Shown here in pieces: positions 32,916 to 41,660 of a DNA stretch of 64,000 nt (position 1 is the stretch's first letter; each line of letters begins with the position of its first letter). A program made the translations under genes and the position numbers. The DNA is from JBBATK01 sp044228685. Lineage in GTDB: Bacteria > Bacteroidota > Ignavibacteria > Kapaibacteriales > NICIL-2. Location: contig JBGAUL010000008.1 in NCBI GenBank assembly GCA_044228685.1, positions 1-64,000 of the forward strand. The letters run 5' to 3'. The notes below the pieces were generated by a model that made no database searches, had not been told where the DNA came from, and saw only the letters and a list, made by a program, of their open reading frames with translations.

Positions 32916-34481
32916 CTAGCTTAATTGTTCAATGCGCTCCACAGAGCGCATTTCTGTTTCTGGTTGGATCACCGCATTCAGTGATGATTGATGTATCGGT
33001 TTGAACTCGACGATAAAAGTTGCACCCTCACCTAGTTTGGATTCGCACCAAACTTTAGCTCCAAACATGTCCGCCATCTTCTTGACGATTGACAAACCTA
33101 AACCACTACTGTGTTCGCCAGCGGTTGGCGTGGCGCTGAGTTTTTGAAATCGACCGAACAGCTTCTTGTGGTCTTCTTCCGACAAGCCCGGTCCTTCATC
33201 GCGCACACTAAAGCGTGCGCAAGCTTCCTCCTGCTCCAATCTTGTACTCGTCCTAATCCAAACATCTTTGCCCTCAGGTGAGAACTTGAGCGCGTTTGAT
33301 ACGAGGTTGTCGACGATTTGCATGAGAATGTTTTCGTCTGCTTTGCACAGACACGGTTGAGGATGAATTTCAGTGCGCAGTCGAATCGACTTCTTTGCTG
33401 CTCGTTCGCTGTAATCCGCAACTACGCTGTTGAGTATCTGGTTGAGATCAACGCTTCGAATATCGATCGTAGTGCGTCCGTTTTCTATTTGATTGACATC
33501 AAGGAGATTCACGATTATGTCTCGCATGCGCGTTGCTGCCTTGTCAACGTTATCCATCACTTTAATGACATCCTCACCCGACATCCGCTTCAGATAGCGT
33601 CGCACGTTCGCCACGCTCATGGAAATACCACTGAGTGGGTTCTTTAAGTCATGCGCGGCAATGCCAAGGAATTCGTTCTTCTCGCGGTTGAGATAATCCA
33701 GTCGGACGTTTTGGAGTTCCAGTTGCTCGTTTGCTTTGCTGAGTTGTTGCAGAGATTCATTCAACTCAAATTGCTGCAGCAGAATGAGCTCTTTGTCTTG
33801 CTCGATGACTTTGCGTTGAATGAACTCACGACGCTCAGCGCTTTCTAATACATAGCAGGTACAAGCACCAATGACAATCGATGAGAGCATGACCAACGCA
33901 ACGTGAATCTGAGAAACAACATCGCCTAAGCCGAGCGGTCTAACGTCAAAGATGACGCTCGTCGCCACAAAGATTGCAGTGAATCCAACACTTACCGTTA
34001 GAGCTGTGTGCAGCTTTGGTTTTGCAAGGAAGACGGTAAAGATGACCATTGGGAAGGACAACATGTATCCTCTATGACCATAGTCTTCGTGGGGAGTTAT
34101 TGCGATAATTGCCGAAACGGTATTGGCAAGTAAGAACAGATACCAGCTATAAATGTCGCGAATATTTCGGTAGACAAAGCTCCTCTGTCGTAATGCATAT
34201 ATCAGCAACAAGGGAACAATCGAAACCACTCGGATGATGGCAATGGTGTGCAGCTGTTGAGTGAAGCCGAAGTGATCGGCGATCCAAAATGCCATCAGAA
34301 TTGCAACGCCTGGTAGAAGTCCCCAACGAGTGATAAAAGCATGCGCCCGTGGATTATAGAAAACCTCCTGGAATTCGCGCTCTGTTACATCAGAAAAACG
34401 GCCTTTGTTTGCCTCACTATAAAGTGACGCAGTCTGTTTTTCGACCAAGACGGAATCCATGTATTGCGGGACGGAGCTCAC
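32916..34481 (-). CDS. Membrane sensor histidine kinase
   Basis: 521 residues with a GTG start; ATG at 34460 (MDSVLVEK) is an alternative. Residues ~55-210 hold about six hydrophobic helices (ITRWGLLPGVAILMAFW onward), so the sensor is within the membrane. A coiled coil (~220-255) leads to the HisKA domain with the phospho-His in AAHDLKNPLSG, then the ATPase domain: N-box NLVSNALKFS, G1 VRDEGPGLS, F-box FGRFQKL, G2 SSGLGLSIVKKMA. No partner response regulator is adjacent; the single receiver at 14873 and the receiver-PP2C at 49345 are candidates only by their presence in the window. Confidence 0.92.
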   Translation of the reverse strand: MSSVPQYMDSVLVEKQTASLYSEANKGRFSDVTEREFQEVFYNPRAHAFITRWGLLPGVAILMAFWIADHFGFTQQLHTIAIIRVVSIVPLLLIYALRQRSFVYRNIRDIYSWYLFLLANTVSAIIAITPHEDYGHRGYMLSFPMVIFTVFLAKPKLHTALTVSVGFTAIFVATSVIFDVRPLGLGDVVSQIHVALVMLSSIVIGACTCYVLESAERREFIQRKVIEQDKELILLQQFELNESLQQLSKANEQLELQNVRLDYLNREKNEFLGIAAHDLKNPLSGISMSVANVRRYLKRMSGEDVIKVMDNVDKAATRMRDIIVNLLDVNQIENGRTTIDIRSVDLNQILNSVVADYSERAAKKSIRLRTEIHPQPCLCKADENILMQIVDNLVSNALKFSPEGKDVWIRTSTRLEQEEACARFSVRDEGPGLSEEDHKKLFGRFQKLSATPTAGEHSSGLGLSIVKKMADMFGAKVWCESKLGEGATFIVEFKPIHQSSLNAVIQPETEMRSVERIEQLS

Positions 34482-34558
34482 CCACTAAGTATCGGATGAG
34501 AATAGTATGATTTGAAATGGGATTCATGCTTTAACATCTCAGCGCCGTGATCGTACTG

Positions 34559-34623
34559 AAAACGCAATCGGAGTTCAAGACCTGAATACTAAATCAGTAT
34601 CTGAACTCCGATTGAAGTGTTTT
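34559..34623 (-). terminator. Long two-tier hairpin after the 2-oxoglutarate dehydrogenase gene
   Basis: CAATCGGAGTTCA (34565-34577) pairs perfectly with TGAACTCCGATTG (34602-34614), extended outward by AAAAC/GTTTT (34559-34563 with 34619-34623). A second hairpin (ATACT 34586-34590 with AGTAT 34596-34600) sits in its loop. On the minus strand GCGTTTT follows, so it ends the E1/E2 transcript. Confidence 0.7.
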
Positions 34624-34630
34624 GGTATTA

Positions 34631-37600
34631 CTATGCTGACCAGGGATCAAATGCCTCGCTGAGTATCGCTGCTTGTTCTTTGGCGTGAATCTTCGCAGAA
34701 CCGGTCGCGGGACTAGCACTTTCCGTTCTACCCACGTAACGTAGCTTCTGCTTCGCATTCAACAGCGGCAATATTCTCTGGAACACGAATGACCATGCGC
34801 CCATATTCTTTGGTTCCTCCTGAGCCCAAACGATTTCACTTGCGTTTGGATAGCGAGCTAAGATTTTAGCCAAGGCATCAGAGTTGAATGGGTGTAGCTG
34901 CTCGCAACGAATAACTGCCGTCGTTTGATTAGCGCGTTGAGCACGCGTTTGTTCGAGCTCATAGGAAAACATTCCACTACACAGGATACACCGCGTTACA
35001 GCCTTGGCGTCAACTGTATTATCGTCAATCCACTCTTGGAATGAGCCTTGAGTGAGTTGCGAGAGCGGCGAGCTTACTTTTCGTAAGTATCCCTTCGGAC
35101 TCATGACGATCAATGGCTTTCGCCACGGAGCCAGTACTTGACGACGCAGCATGTGGAAGAGTTGTGCAGGTGAGGATGGGAAACACACGATCATGTTGTC
35201 TTCGGCACAGAGCTGCAGGAAACGTTCTAACCTTGCACTTGAGTGCTCGGGTCCTTGACCATCAAAACCGTGCGGCAACAAGACAGTTATGTTTGACAAC
35301 TGCGACCACTTGTCTTCTGCCGACGAAATAAACTGATCAAAGACGATCTGAGCGCCATTGGCAAAGTCGCCGAACTGAGCTTCCCACACAGTAAGTCCAC
35401 TCGGACGAACCACACTGTATCCGTACTCAAATCCCAGAACTGCATATTCAGACAAAGGCGAGTTAAAGACGTGCAGTGATCGTTGTCCGGCTCTGATGTG
35501 ATTGAGCGGAACGTACTCCGTTTGATTTTCGATATCGTGAAGTATAGCCTGACGATGATTGAAGGTACCGCGGCCACTATCCTGTCCACTAAGGCGAACC
35601 GGATGATCTTCAAGCAACAAACTTCCTAACGCAAGAGCTTCGGTCAAACCCCACGAAAGAGATTGTGCATCGCCTTCCATTTGTTTTGCTCGACGAGTCA
35701 CTTCATCTAGCACCTTAGGGTGAATGTGGAAGCTTGGCGGAACTGTCGTAATTGCAGTTGCAATCTCGCGCAACATTGTTTCGCTAACTGCTGTTGCGAC
35801 TGGATCAAAACTGAAATCGGAACGGGTAACTTTTGTGCCTTCCGTTGAACTGGCTGGTCCGCGATTGTCAAATGCTTGATTCAAACGATCCGCATATGCA
35901 GAACCAATTGCATCAGCTTCATCGGCCGTCACGACTTTCTCTTCGATAATGCGTTGACGATACAAGGCACGTACTGAGAGATGCTGTTTGATTTTCTTGT
36001 ACAACAATGGCTGAGTTGTGGTCGGATCATCGCCTTCATTGTGACCGTACTTGCGATAACACAGCATGTCGATAACGACATCTTCGTTAAAGGTATTACG
36101 ATACTCAAATGCGAACTGCGCCGCTGTGATACATGCTTCCGGAGAATCACCGTTCACATGCAGTATAGGCACTTGCAGGAACTTCGCCATATCGCTGGCG
36201 TAGCTTGTCGATCTTGAATCTTCCGGATTTGTTGTAAAGCCAACTTGATTGTTGATGATGATGTGAATCGTTCCGCCGGTTTTATAACCACGAAGATTAG
36301 CCAAATTCAAGGTCTCTGGTACCACGCCTTGTCCCATGAAAGCTGCATCGCCGTGAATAAGTACCGGCAACACACTCGTATAGCTACGGTCATTAATCTC
36401 ATCACACCAACCGCGCGCTGTTCCCTCGACAATAGGGTTCGCTGCTTCAAGGTGAGAGGGGTTCGGGACTAAGAAAATCTCAACTGAGGATCCACCCGGA
36501 GCTTGATACGCTCCACGCGCACCCAAGTGATACTTCACGTCACCACTTCCCTGCACCGAACTCTCGTCAATCACACCTTCAAACTCGTTGAAGATTTTCT
36601 CGAACTTCTTGCCCATGAGATTAGCAAGAATGTTCAATCTGCCTCGGTGTGCCATACCAAGAACAACACCGTGGAGATGTTTCTCGGATGCATTCTTGAA
36701 CAGTATTTCAACGATTGGCAAAACCGATTCTCCACCTTCAACGGAGAATCGCTTCATACCAATAAACTTGGTGTTGATGTAGTTCTCGAATGCCTCAGCT
36801 TGCATGATCTTTTGATAGATCAATTTCTTCTCTTCTGACGAGTAGACTCTCGTACTCTTTGTGAGTTCGGATCGATTCTGTACCCAGAACTTCTTCTCCG
36901 GAGACTGAATGTGCATGTACTCCACACCTAACTCGTCGCAGTAGGTATCTCTGAGGATGTCAATAATGTCTCGAAGTGTAGCGCGCTTAACTCCACCCAA
37001 TCCACCTGTATCAAACTCTCTGTCTAAATCCCAGAGCGTGAAGCCATAATACGACGGTTGAAGTTCAGGATAGTAGTATGCCTGCAAGCCGAGCGGATTG
37101 ACGTTTGCCATCAAGTGTCCGCGAACACGGTAGGCGTTGATCATCTGAATGACCTTTGCTTCTTTGTCGACGCTCTCGAGTTCGTTTTGCGAACCAAATG
37201 GACTAAGTCGATTATCTACAGACCAGCTTACCGGTTCGTAGTGCATCTGAAGCGATGCAAAAATCTGATCGTAGAAATTGAATTCACCGAGCAAGAGACG
37301 TTGCATGTGCTGCAAGAATTCTCCCGACTCTGCACCTTGTATGATACGATGATCATAGGTGCTCGTGAGCGTCATGGTTTTACTCACTGCCAAGGTGGAA
37401 AGCACTTCCGGCATGACAGCTTGGAATTCTGCTGGATACTGAATAGCGCCGGTAGCAATTATCAAACCCTGACCATTCATCAAGCGCGGCATTGACATTG
37501 AGGTACCAATACCACCGGGATTCGTCAGCGATACGGTCGCTCCACTTAGATCGTCAATCGTCAGTTTGTTCGTTCTTGCCTTACTTATCAAAGCATCGTA

Positions 37601-38278
37601 CTCAACAATGAACTCAGCAAAGCTCAATGCCTGCGCGTTCTTGATTGAAGGAACAACTAAGGTTCTGGATCCGTCTTTTCGTTGAACATCGACGGCTAAG
37701 CCAAGATTAACTGCCCCACGTCGGATACGACTCAAGGCACCACTTTCATCAACAGTGCACGCATCATTCAACTGCGGATATTTCGCCAGTGCTCTGACGA
37801 TTGCCCAAGCGATGATGTGCGTGTAAGAGACTTTTGGCTTGCGCTGCTTGGACAAAAACTTGACCATCAGCTTACGGTTTTCATCCAGTACTTTCACCGG
37901 AACCGAACGAACCGAAGTAGCAGTTGGAACGGAAAGTGACTGAGCCATGTTTTCTGCGATACGCAAAGGAACACCGCTCAAAGCAATCACTTCATCATTT
38001 GCTCCTACAGGAATCTTTGGAGCAATGGATCCTTTATTCTCTTGTACAGGACGAGTTGGAGCTGAGGAACTCGGCGCTGATGGGACTACTGCTTGCGCTA
38101 CAGATCCGGAATCCGAGCTTCGTGCTGCCGCGGTTGTGACAGAACTACCGTTGTGGGCAATACCGTTCTTTTGGAATTCGCTTGATCGAAAGTAGTCTTG
38201 CCACTCCTTCGAAACAGAGTTGGGATCTCGTAAATACTGATAGTAACTCTCTTCGACATAAACGTCGTTTGGATTCAT
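34631..38278 (-). CDS. kgd: Multifunctional 2-oxoglutarate dehydrogenase/decarboxylase, E2-E1 fusion
   Basis: 1215 residues, laid out like the actinobacterial KGD/OdhA protein. Residues 1-35 are the E1 N-terminal motif (SYYQYLRDPNSVSKEWQDYF). A Ser/Ala/Pro linker leads to an E2 acyltransferase core (~100-340) with the catalytic His in TSTYDHRIIQGAESGEFL, and then the thiamine-diphosphate E1 (~375-1215: HRGRLNILAN, GDAAFMGQGVV, SYASDMAKFLQVPILHVNGD, RKYGHNEGDDP). There is no lipoyl domain, so it should work with a separate lipoyl protein and E3. Oxidative decarboxylation of 2-oxoglutarate in the citric-acid cycle. The fusion is unusual outside Actinobacteria. Confidence 0.93.
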   Translation of the reverse strand: MNPNDVYVEESYYQYLRDPNSVSKEWQDYFRSSEFQKNGIAHNGSSVTTAAARSSDSGSVAQAVVPSAPSSSAPTRPVQENKGSIAPKIPVGANDEVIALSGVPLRIAENMAQSLSVPTATSVRSVPVKVLDENRKLMVKFLSKQRKPKVSYTHIIAWAIVRALAKYPQLNDACTVDESGALSRIRRGAVNLGLAVDVQRKDGSRTLVVPSIKNAQALSFAEFIVEYDALISKARTNKLTIDDLSGATVSLTNPGGIGTSMSMPRLMNGQGLIIATGAIQYPAEFQAVMPEVLSTLAVSKTMTLTSTYDHRIIQGAESGEFLQHMQRLLLGEFNFYDQIFASLQMHYEPVSWSVDNRLSPFGSQNELESVDKEAKVIQMINAYRVRGHLMANVNPLGLQAYYYPELQPSYYGFTLWDLDREFDTGGLGGVKRATLRDIIDILRDTYCDELGVEYMHIQSPEKKFWVQNRSELTKSTRVYSSEEKKLIYQKIMQAEAFENYINTKFIGMKRFSVEGGESVLPIVEILFKNASEKHLHGVVLGMAHRGRLNILANLMGKKFEKIFNEFEGVIDESSVQGSGDVKYHLGARGAYQAPGGSSVEIFLVPNPSHLEAANPIVEGTARGWCDEINDRSYTSVLPVLIHGDAAFMGQGVVPETLNLANLRGYKTGGTIHIIINNQVGFTTNPEDSRSTSYASDMAKFLQVPILHVNGDSPEACITAAQFAFEYRNTFNEDVVIDMLCYRKYGHNEGDDPTTTQPLLYKKIKQHLSVRALYRQRIIEEKVVTADEADAIGSAYADRLNQAFDNRGPASSTEGTKVTRSDFSFDPVATAVSETMLREIATAITTVPPSFHIHPKVLDEVTRRAKQMEGDAQSLSWGLTEALALGSLLLEDHPVRLSGQDSGRGTFNHRQAILHDIENQTEYVPLNHIRAGQRSLHVFNSPLSEYAVLGFEYGYSVVRPSGLTVWEAQFGDFANGAQIVFDQFISSAEDKWSQLSNITVLLPHGFDGQGPEHSSARLERFLQLCAEDNMIVCFPSSPAQLFHMLRRQVLAPWRKPLIVMSPKGYLRKVSSPLSQLTQGSFQEWIDDNTVDAKAVTRCILCSGMFSYELEQTRAQRANQTTAVIRCEQLHPFNSDALAKILARYPNASEIVWAQEEPKNMGAWSFVFQRILPLLNAKQKLRYVGRTESASPATGSAKIHAKEQAAILSEAFDPWSA

Positions 38279-38504
38279 AAGTGCTTAAGCATATGACATA
38301 AATCGAAGCGCGAATCTACGGACATTTTGAGCTGTGCTCATAGCGTCGAGATGTCACGTACGTGTAGTGACGAACATAAATCGCCTCGCGTGTCTGAAAT
38401 ATCGTCCGTTCAGCTCTGAACCTTTTGCAGCTAGAGGCTTCATTCTTCGGCAACAACACAACTTTTTTTACGCTTTTTCAAAATCCCAAGTGCCAACAAA
38501 CACG

Positions 38505-38512
38505 TAGATTTG
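38505..38512 (+). promoter_or_regulatory. -7 promoter element of pepA, almost no leader
   Basis: TAGATTTG (full TAnnTTTG match) ends seven bases before the ATG at 38520, so the transcript probably starts at or within a few bases of the start codon. Confidence 0.5.
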
Positions 38513-38519
38513 CAGTCCT

Positions 38520-40037
38520 ATGTTTCAACCATCGCTACAGAACAGAATGAAGACAGAATTCAGCTTAGGAACGACTCGTTCACAGAAATCAGACGGTATT
38601 GCAGTGTTTTTCTTCGAAGATGAGGCAGCGTTTCGTCAAAAGAAGCGTGAGATCATTGAGAACTATCCTCAATCCGCCGGTGTTCTCAACAGTTCTGACT
38701 TCAAAGGTTCAAAGGGAAGCGTAAGCGTTTGTTATCATGGCAGCGGAGCCACACAACAACGCGTTTTTCTGGTTGGACTCGGTAAGAAGGATGCCGTCAG
38801 CGCCGAACAAGTTCGTCGCTCATCCTCAAAGGCAGCACGCAATGCTCAATCGATGGGCGTTAAGCGTCTTTGTTTTGAATTCACCGCCGTTCACGGTCTC
38901 AGCACACAACAAGTTGCCGAAGCAGTGATTGAAGGTTCAGTTCTTGGCGTCTACAAATTCGACAAGTACTTCACCACGAAGAAAGACGCTTCGTACATCA
39001 CATCAATCTCAATCTGCTCTGACAAGAAAGATCTCCAAAAGGAAATTAGCGCAGGTATCAAAACAGCCACCGCACTTTGTGAAGGTGTGTATTTGACTCG
39101 TGATTTGGCAAATGCACCGAATAACGAAATCTATCCGGAAACTCTTGGTCAACGCGCCAAGGCTGCAGGCAAAGAGTTTGGCTTTAACGTTCAAGTGTTT
39201 GACAAGAAGAAAATCGCATCACTCAAGATGGGTGGACTCCTCGCTGTAAATCAAGGAAGTGTTCGTCCACCGGTCTTTATCGTTATGGAATACAACGGTG
39301 CTAAGAAGGGCGATAGTCCGGTTGTACTCGTCGGCAAAGGTATCACCTTCGACACCGGTGGTATCTCAATCAAGCCAGGCGCAGGAATGATGGAAATGAA
39401 ACTCGATATGCACGGTGCTGCAAGCGTAATTGGCGCTATCAGCGCAGTTGCAAAGATGAAGCTCCCTATCAATGTTGTTGCCCTTGTTCCATCAACCGAA
39501 AACATGCCAAGCGGCAGTGCTTATGTTCCGGGTGATGTTATCACACACATGAACGGCAAGACATCAGAAATCGACAACACCGATGCAGAAGGTCGTTTGG
39601 TTTTGGCTGATGCACTCACCTACGCCGATCGCTACAAGCCAAAAGCTGTTATCGACATTGCTACACTCACCGGTGCATGTATGATTGCACTGGGTAGCGT
39701 GACAACAGGTTTGATGGGTATTGACAAGAACTTGAATACCAGAATCAAAAACGCAGCAGACAACACAAGCGAGTATGTTTGCGAGTTGCCATTGCACGAA
39801 GAATATGAAGAGCAAATCAAGAGCGATGTAGCTGACGTGAAGAACTCCGGCGGACGTCCGGCAGGCGCTATCACAGCTGCCCTCTTCCTCAAGAAGTTCA
39901 TCGGAAACTATCCATGGGCTCACTTGGACATCGCCGGAACAGGCATCACACCACGCGAAGGATATTACACACCTAAAGGTGGTTCCGGAGTTGGTGTACG
40001 TCTCTTCGTCGATATGCTCCGCAATTGGTCGAAATAA
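38520..40037 (+). CDS. pepA: Leucyl aminopeptidase (M17)
   Basis: 505 residues. Cytosolic hexameric dizinc aminopeptidase that trims N-terminal residues from peptides. The C-terminal catalytic domain carries VGKGITFDTGGISIKPG (metal Lys/Asp), KLDMHGAASVIGA and the signature NTDAEGRLVLADAL; the N-terminal macro-like domain spans ~1-170. The ATG at 38520 fits the promoter just upstream. An in-frame ATG at 38547 (MKTEFSLG) is possible and, if the mRNA is leaderless, less likely. Transcribed alone and closed by a strong terminator. Confidence 0.95.
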   Translation: MFQPSLQNRMKTEFSLGTTRSQKSDGIAVFFFEDEAAFRQKKREIIENYPQSAGVLNSSDFKGSKGSVSVCYHGSGATQQRVFLVGLGKKDAVSAEQVRRSSSKAARNAQSMGVKRLCFEFTAVHGLSTQQVAEAVIEGSVLGVYKFDKYFTTKKDASYITSISICSDKKDLQKEISAGIKTATALCEGVYLTRDLANAPNNEIYPETLGQRAKAAGKEFGFNVQVFDKKKIASLKMGGLLAVNQGSVRPPVFIVMEYNGAKKGDSPVVLVGKGITFDTGGISIKPGAGMMEMKLDMHGAASVIGAISAVAKMKLPINVVALVPSTENMPSGSAYVPGDVITHMNGKTSEIDNTDAEGRLVLADALTYADRYKPKAVIDIATLTGACMIALGSVTTGLMGIDKNLNTRIKNAADNTSEYVCELPLHEEYEEQIKSDVADVKNSGGRPAGAITAALFLKKFIGNYPWAHLDIAGTGITPREGYYTPKGGSGVGVRLFVDMLRNWSK

Positions 40038-40095
40038 TCGAGCTTACAAAACAGCAAACGTAGATTTACTACAATAGCTTAGTAATGCAAAACAT

Positions 40096-40133
40096 AAAGG
40101 AACTCGTTGTCATGCTTCGAGTTCCTTTTTTTT
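40096..40133 (+). terminator. Terminator after pepA
   Basis: AAAGGAACTCG (40096-40106) pairs with CGAGTTCCTTT (40118-40128), 11-base loop, T-run to 40133. Confidence 0.9.
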
Positions 40134-40292
40134 GAATTCTTTAACAACTCTAGCTAAACGTTTTTGAAAGAGTCGCGGTCATGATGCAGTGCATTTTTCT
40201 GTACGATCGTGTTTCAAAGTAGTTCGTCATTTGAAGTTGTTTTCAATTGTCAAACTGACTCGCTTATATCATCGATTCGAAATTTCATTCCT

Positions 40293-40718
40293 ATGATTCG
40301 TATAAACACTCGAACTGCAACCGGCCTTGGTCTGCTTGCACTTTGCTTTATGCTCAGCTCGTGCGTTTTTGCGCCGCGTCTCGACTACGAGTTTCTTGGT
40401 CGCTATTCCAAGGGTACTCCGCGCGAGCGTGTTCAACGTGAAGCGGTCGTCGCACCTGAACACACTATCAACTTTGCCGACAGTTCAATCGTTGGATCTA
40501 TACAGGTCGATCTCTATCGCATGATCGTGTCCAGTACGAATTCCAATCGCTTTCCTGAATCGCTTTTTGATCGAGTTCGCTACAGCTACATCGCATTTGC
40601 CTTCGTGGATGAGCGCCTTGTGTTCTGCGGAACTCCGGACGATTTCACGAAGAACACTAGAGCTGATATCAATCAGATTGGAAATCGCATCAATAGCTAC
40701 TTGCAGGAGAGTCGATAA
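40293..40718 (+). CDS. Lipoprotein 1 of a tandem trio
   Basis: 141 residues from the ATG at 40293, chosen for its lipoprotein signal (LGLLALCFMLSSC, lipobox LSSC). No family recognised with confidence. The body has a central YSKGTPRERV motif and ends with FAFVDERLVFCGTPDDF and a helix with INQIGNRI. The same order (KGxS/T motif, then a strand of the type FxxGxLxxxG, then an acidic helix) recurs in the next two genes, so they are diverged copies. This plan is similar to small BamE/SmpA-type lipoproteins; that is an inference. Its stop overlaps the next ATG by one base. Confidence 0.7.
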   Translation: MIRINTRTATGLGLLALCFMLSSCVFAPRLDYEFLGRYSKGTPRERVQREAVVAPEHTINFADSSIVGSIQVDLYRMIVSSTNSNRFPESLFDRVRYSYIAFAFVDERLVFCGTPDDFTKNTRADINQIGNRINSYLQESR

Positions 40719-41200
40719 TGAGAAATTCTAAACATCTTCTTTTTGCCTGTGTTGTGGCCTTGTGTCTTGAACTTGTTGCCTGCTCGACGCCAACGAATGC
40801 TCGACTCAATGATTTTGCATTCTTACAGAAAGGCATGACTGTTTCTCAAGCACAGGACGTCTTTCGAGATAGACGAGTTGTTTTCGACTTTACGTACAAT
40901 CTTCCGTCTGTTCCCTACCAAGTCATTACTACTCGCGTCATGGTTGAGAAAGCGGATCGTGATTCGACCGTGCACTATTCCGCCACCTCCGGAAGCGGCA
41001 CCAGAAATAGTCCTATTGGAATTGCATCCGATGCAACCTATCGCGTCAGCGAGTCCTTCTTCAACAACTTTCGATTGGTCTTCAAGGAAGGCAGACTGGT
41101 ATTCTGGGGCTATGATTATGAGATGCGTATGAGCGAAGATGCTGAACTGCGCCTGATAGTAGATGCCATTCAGCGACATGATTTAATGGAGGGACGATGA
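40718..41200 (+). CDS. Lipoprotein 2 of a tandem trio
   Basis: 160 residues. Lipoprotein signal MRNSKHLLFACVVALCLEL with lipobox LVAC. The mature part begins NDFAFLQKGMTVSQAQDVF, the short helix-turn seen in BamE/SmpA-like folds, and ends with LVFKEGRLVFWGYDYEMRMSED and a helix. A Ser/Gly-rich loop (SATSGSGTRNS) lies in the middle. Related to the third gene, which shares the G(R/K)L(V/L)(F/Y)WGYxY motif. The start overlaps the stop of lipoprotein 1 (TAATG) and the stop overlaps the start of lipoprotein 3 (ATGA), so translation of all three is coupled. Confidence 0.72.
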   Translation: MRNSKHLLFACVVALCLELVACSTPTNARLNDFAFLQKGMTVSQAQDVFRDRRVVFDFTYNLPSVPYQVITTRVMVEKADRDSTVHYSATSGSGTRNSPIGIASDATYRVSESFFNNFRLVFKEGRLVFWGYDYEMRMSEDAELRLIVDAIQRHDLMEGR

Positions 41201-41580
41201 ATACGAAACTGAACGCAAGCTTACTTGCTATTTGCTGCCTCTTCTTCGCAAGCTGTTCGACCTTTGTGGCTGAGAAACTGCTGACTATCAAACGTGGCGT
41301 ATCGGTGAGCGAGGTCATCCATGCCGATAGCGATTGTCAAACCGCAACAGACATTGCTCTCAAAATTCCGGGACTCGCCTCAAACAATGCGCGCTACTCT
41401 TTGCTCGTGTCGACTATGGCTGGTCCGGATAACGACGAGTTTTGGATATACGTTTTCAAGAACGGAAAACTTCTCTATTGGGGCTATCCTTACCAGTTCC
41501 TAAGAAATGAAGACACAGAGATTCGCTTAGCAGGTGAAGAAGGCGTGCGATATATGGTCAGTCATAACATCATGAAATGA
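41197..41580 (+). CDS. Lipoprotein 3 of a tandem trio
   Basis: 127 residues. Lipoprotein signal MNTKLNASLLAICCLFFASC with lipobox FASC. The mature part holds KLLTIKRGVSVSEVI (equivalent to KGMTVSQAQ of lipoprotein 2) and WIYVFKNGKLLYWGYPYQFLRNEDTEIR, almost the same closing motif as lipoprotein 2. No family recognised. ATGA overlap with the gene before. It ends before a convergent acetyl-CoA synthetase gene, with no clear terminator in the 80 bases between. Confidence 0.72.
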   Translation: MNTKLNASLLAICCLFFASCSTFVAEKLLTIKRGVSVSEVIHADSDCQTATDIALKIPGLASNNARYSLLVSTMAGPDNDEFWIYVFKNGKLLYWGYPYQFLRNEDTEIRLAGEEGVRYMVSHNIMK

Positions 41581-41660
41581 TGTGACGCGGAGCTCGATGG
41601 TTGATGTGAGCTCAACAGATCAGACCTAAATGCAAGTTTTGCTTGAGTCTCTTCGTGCGA

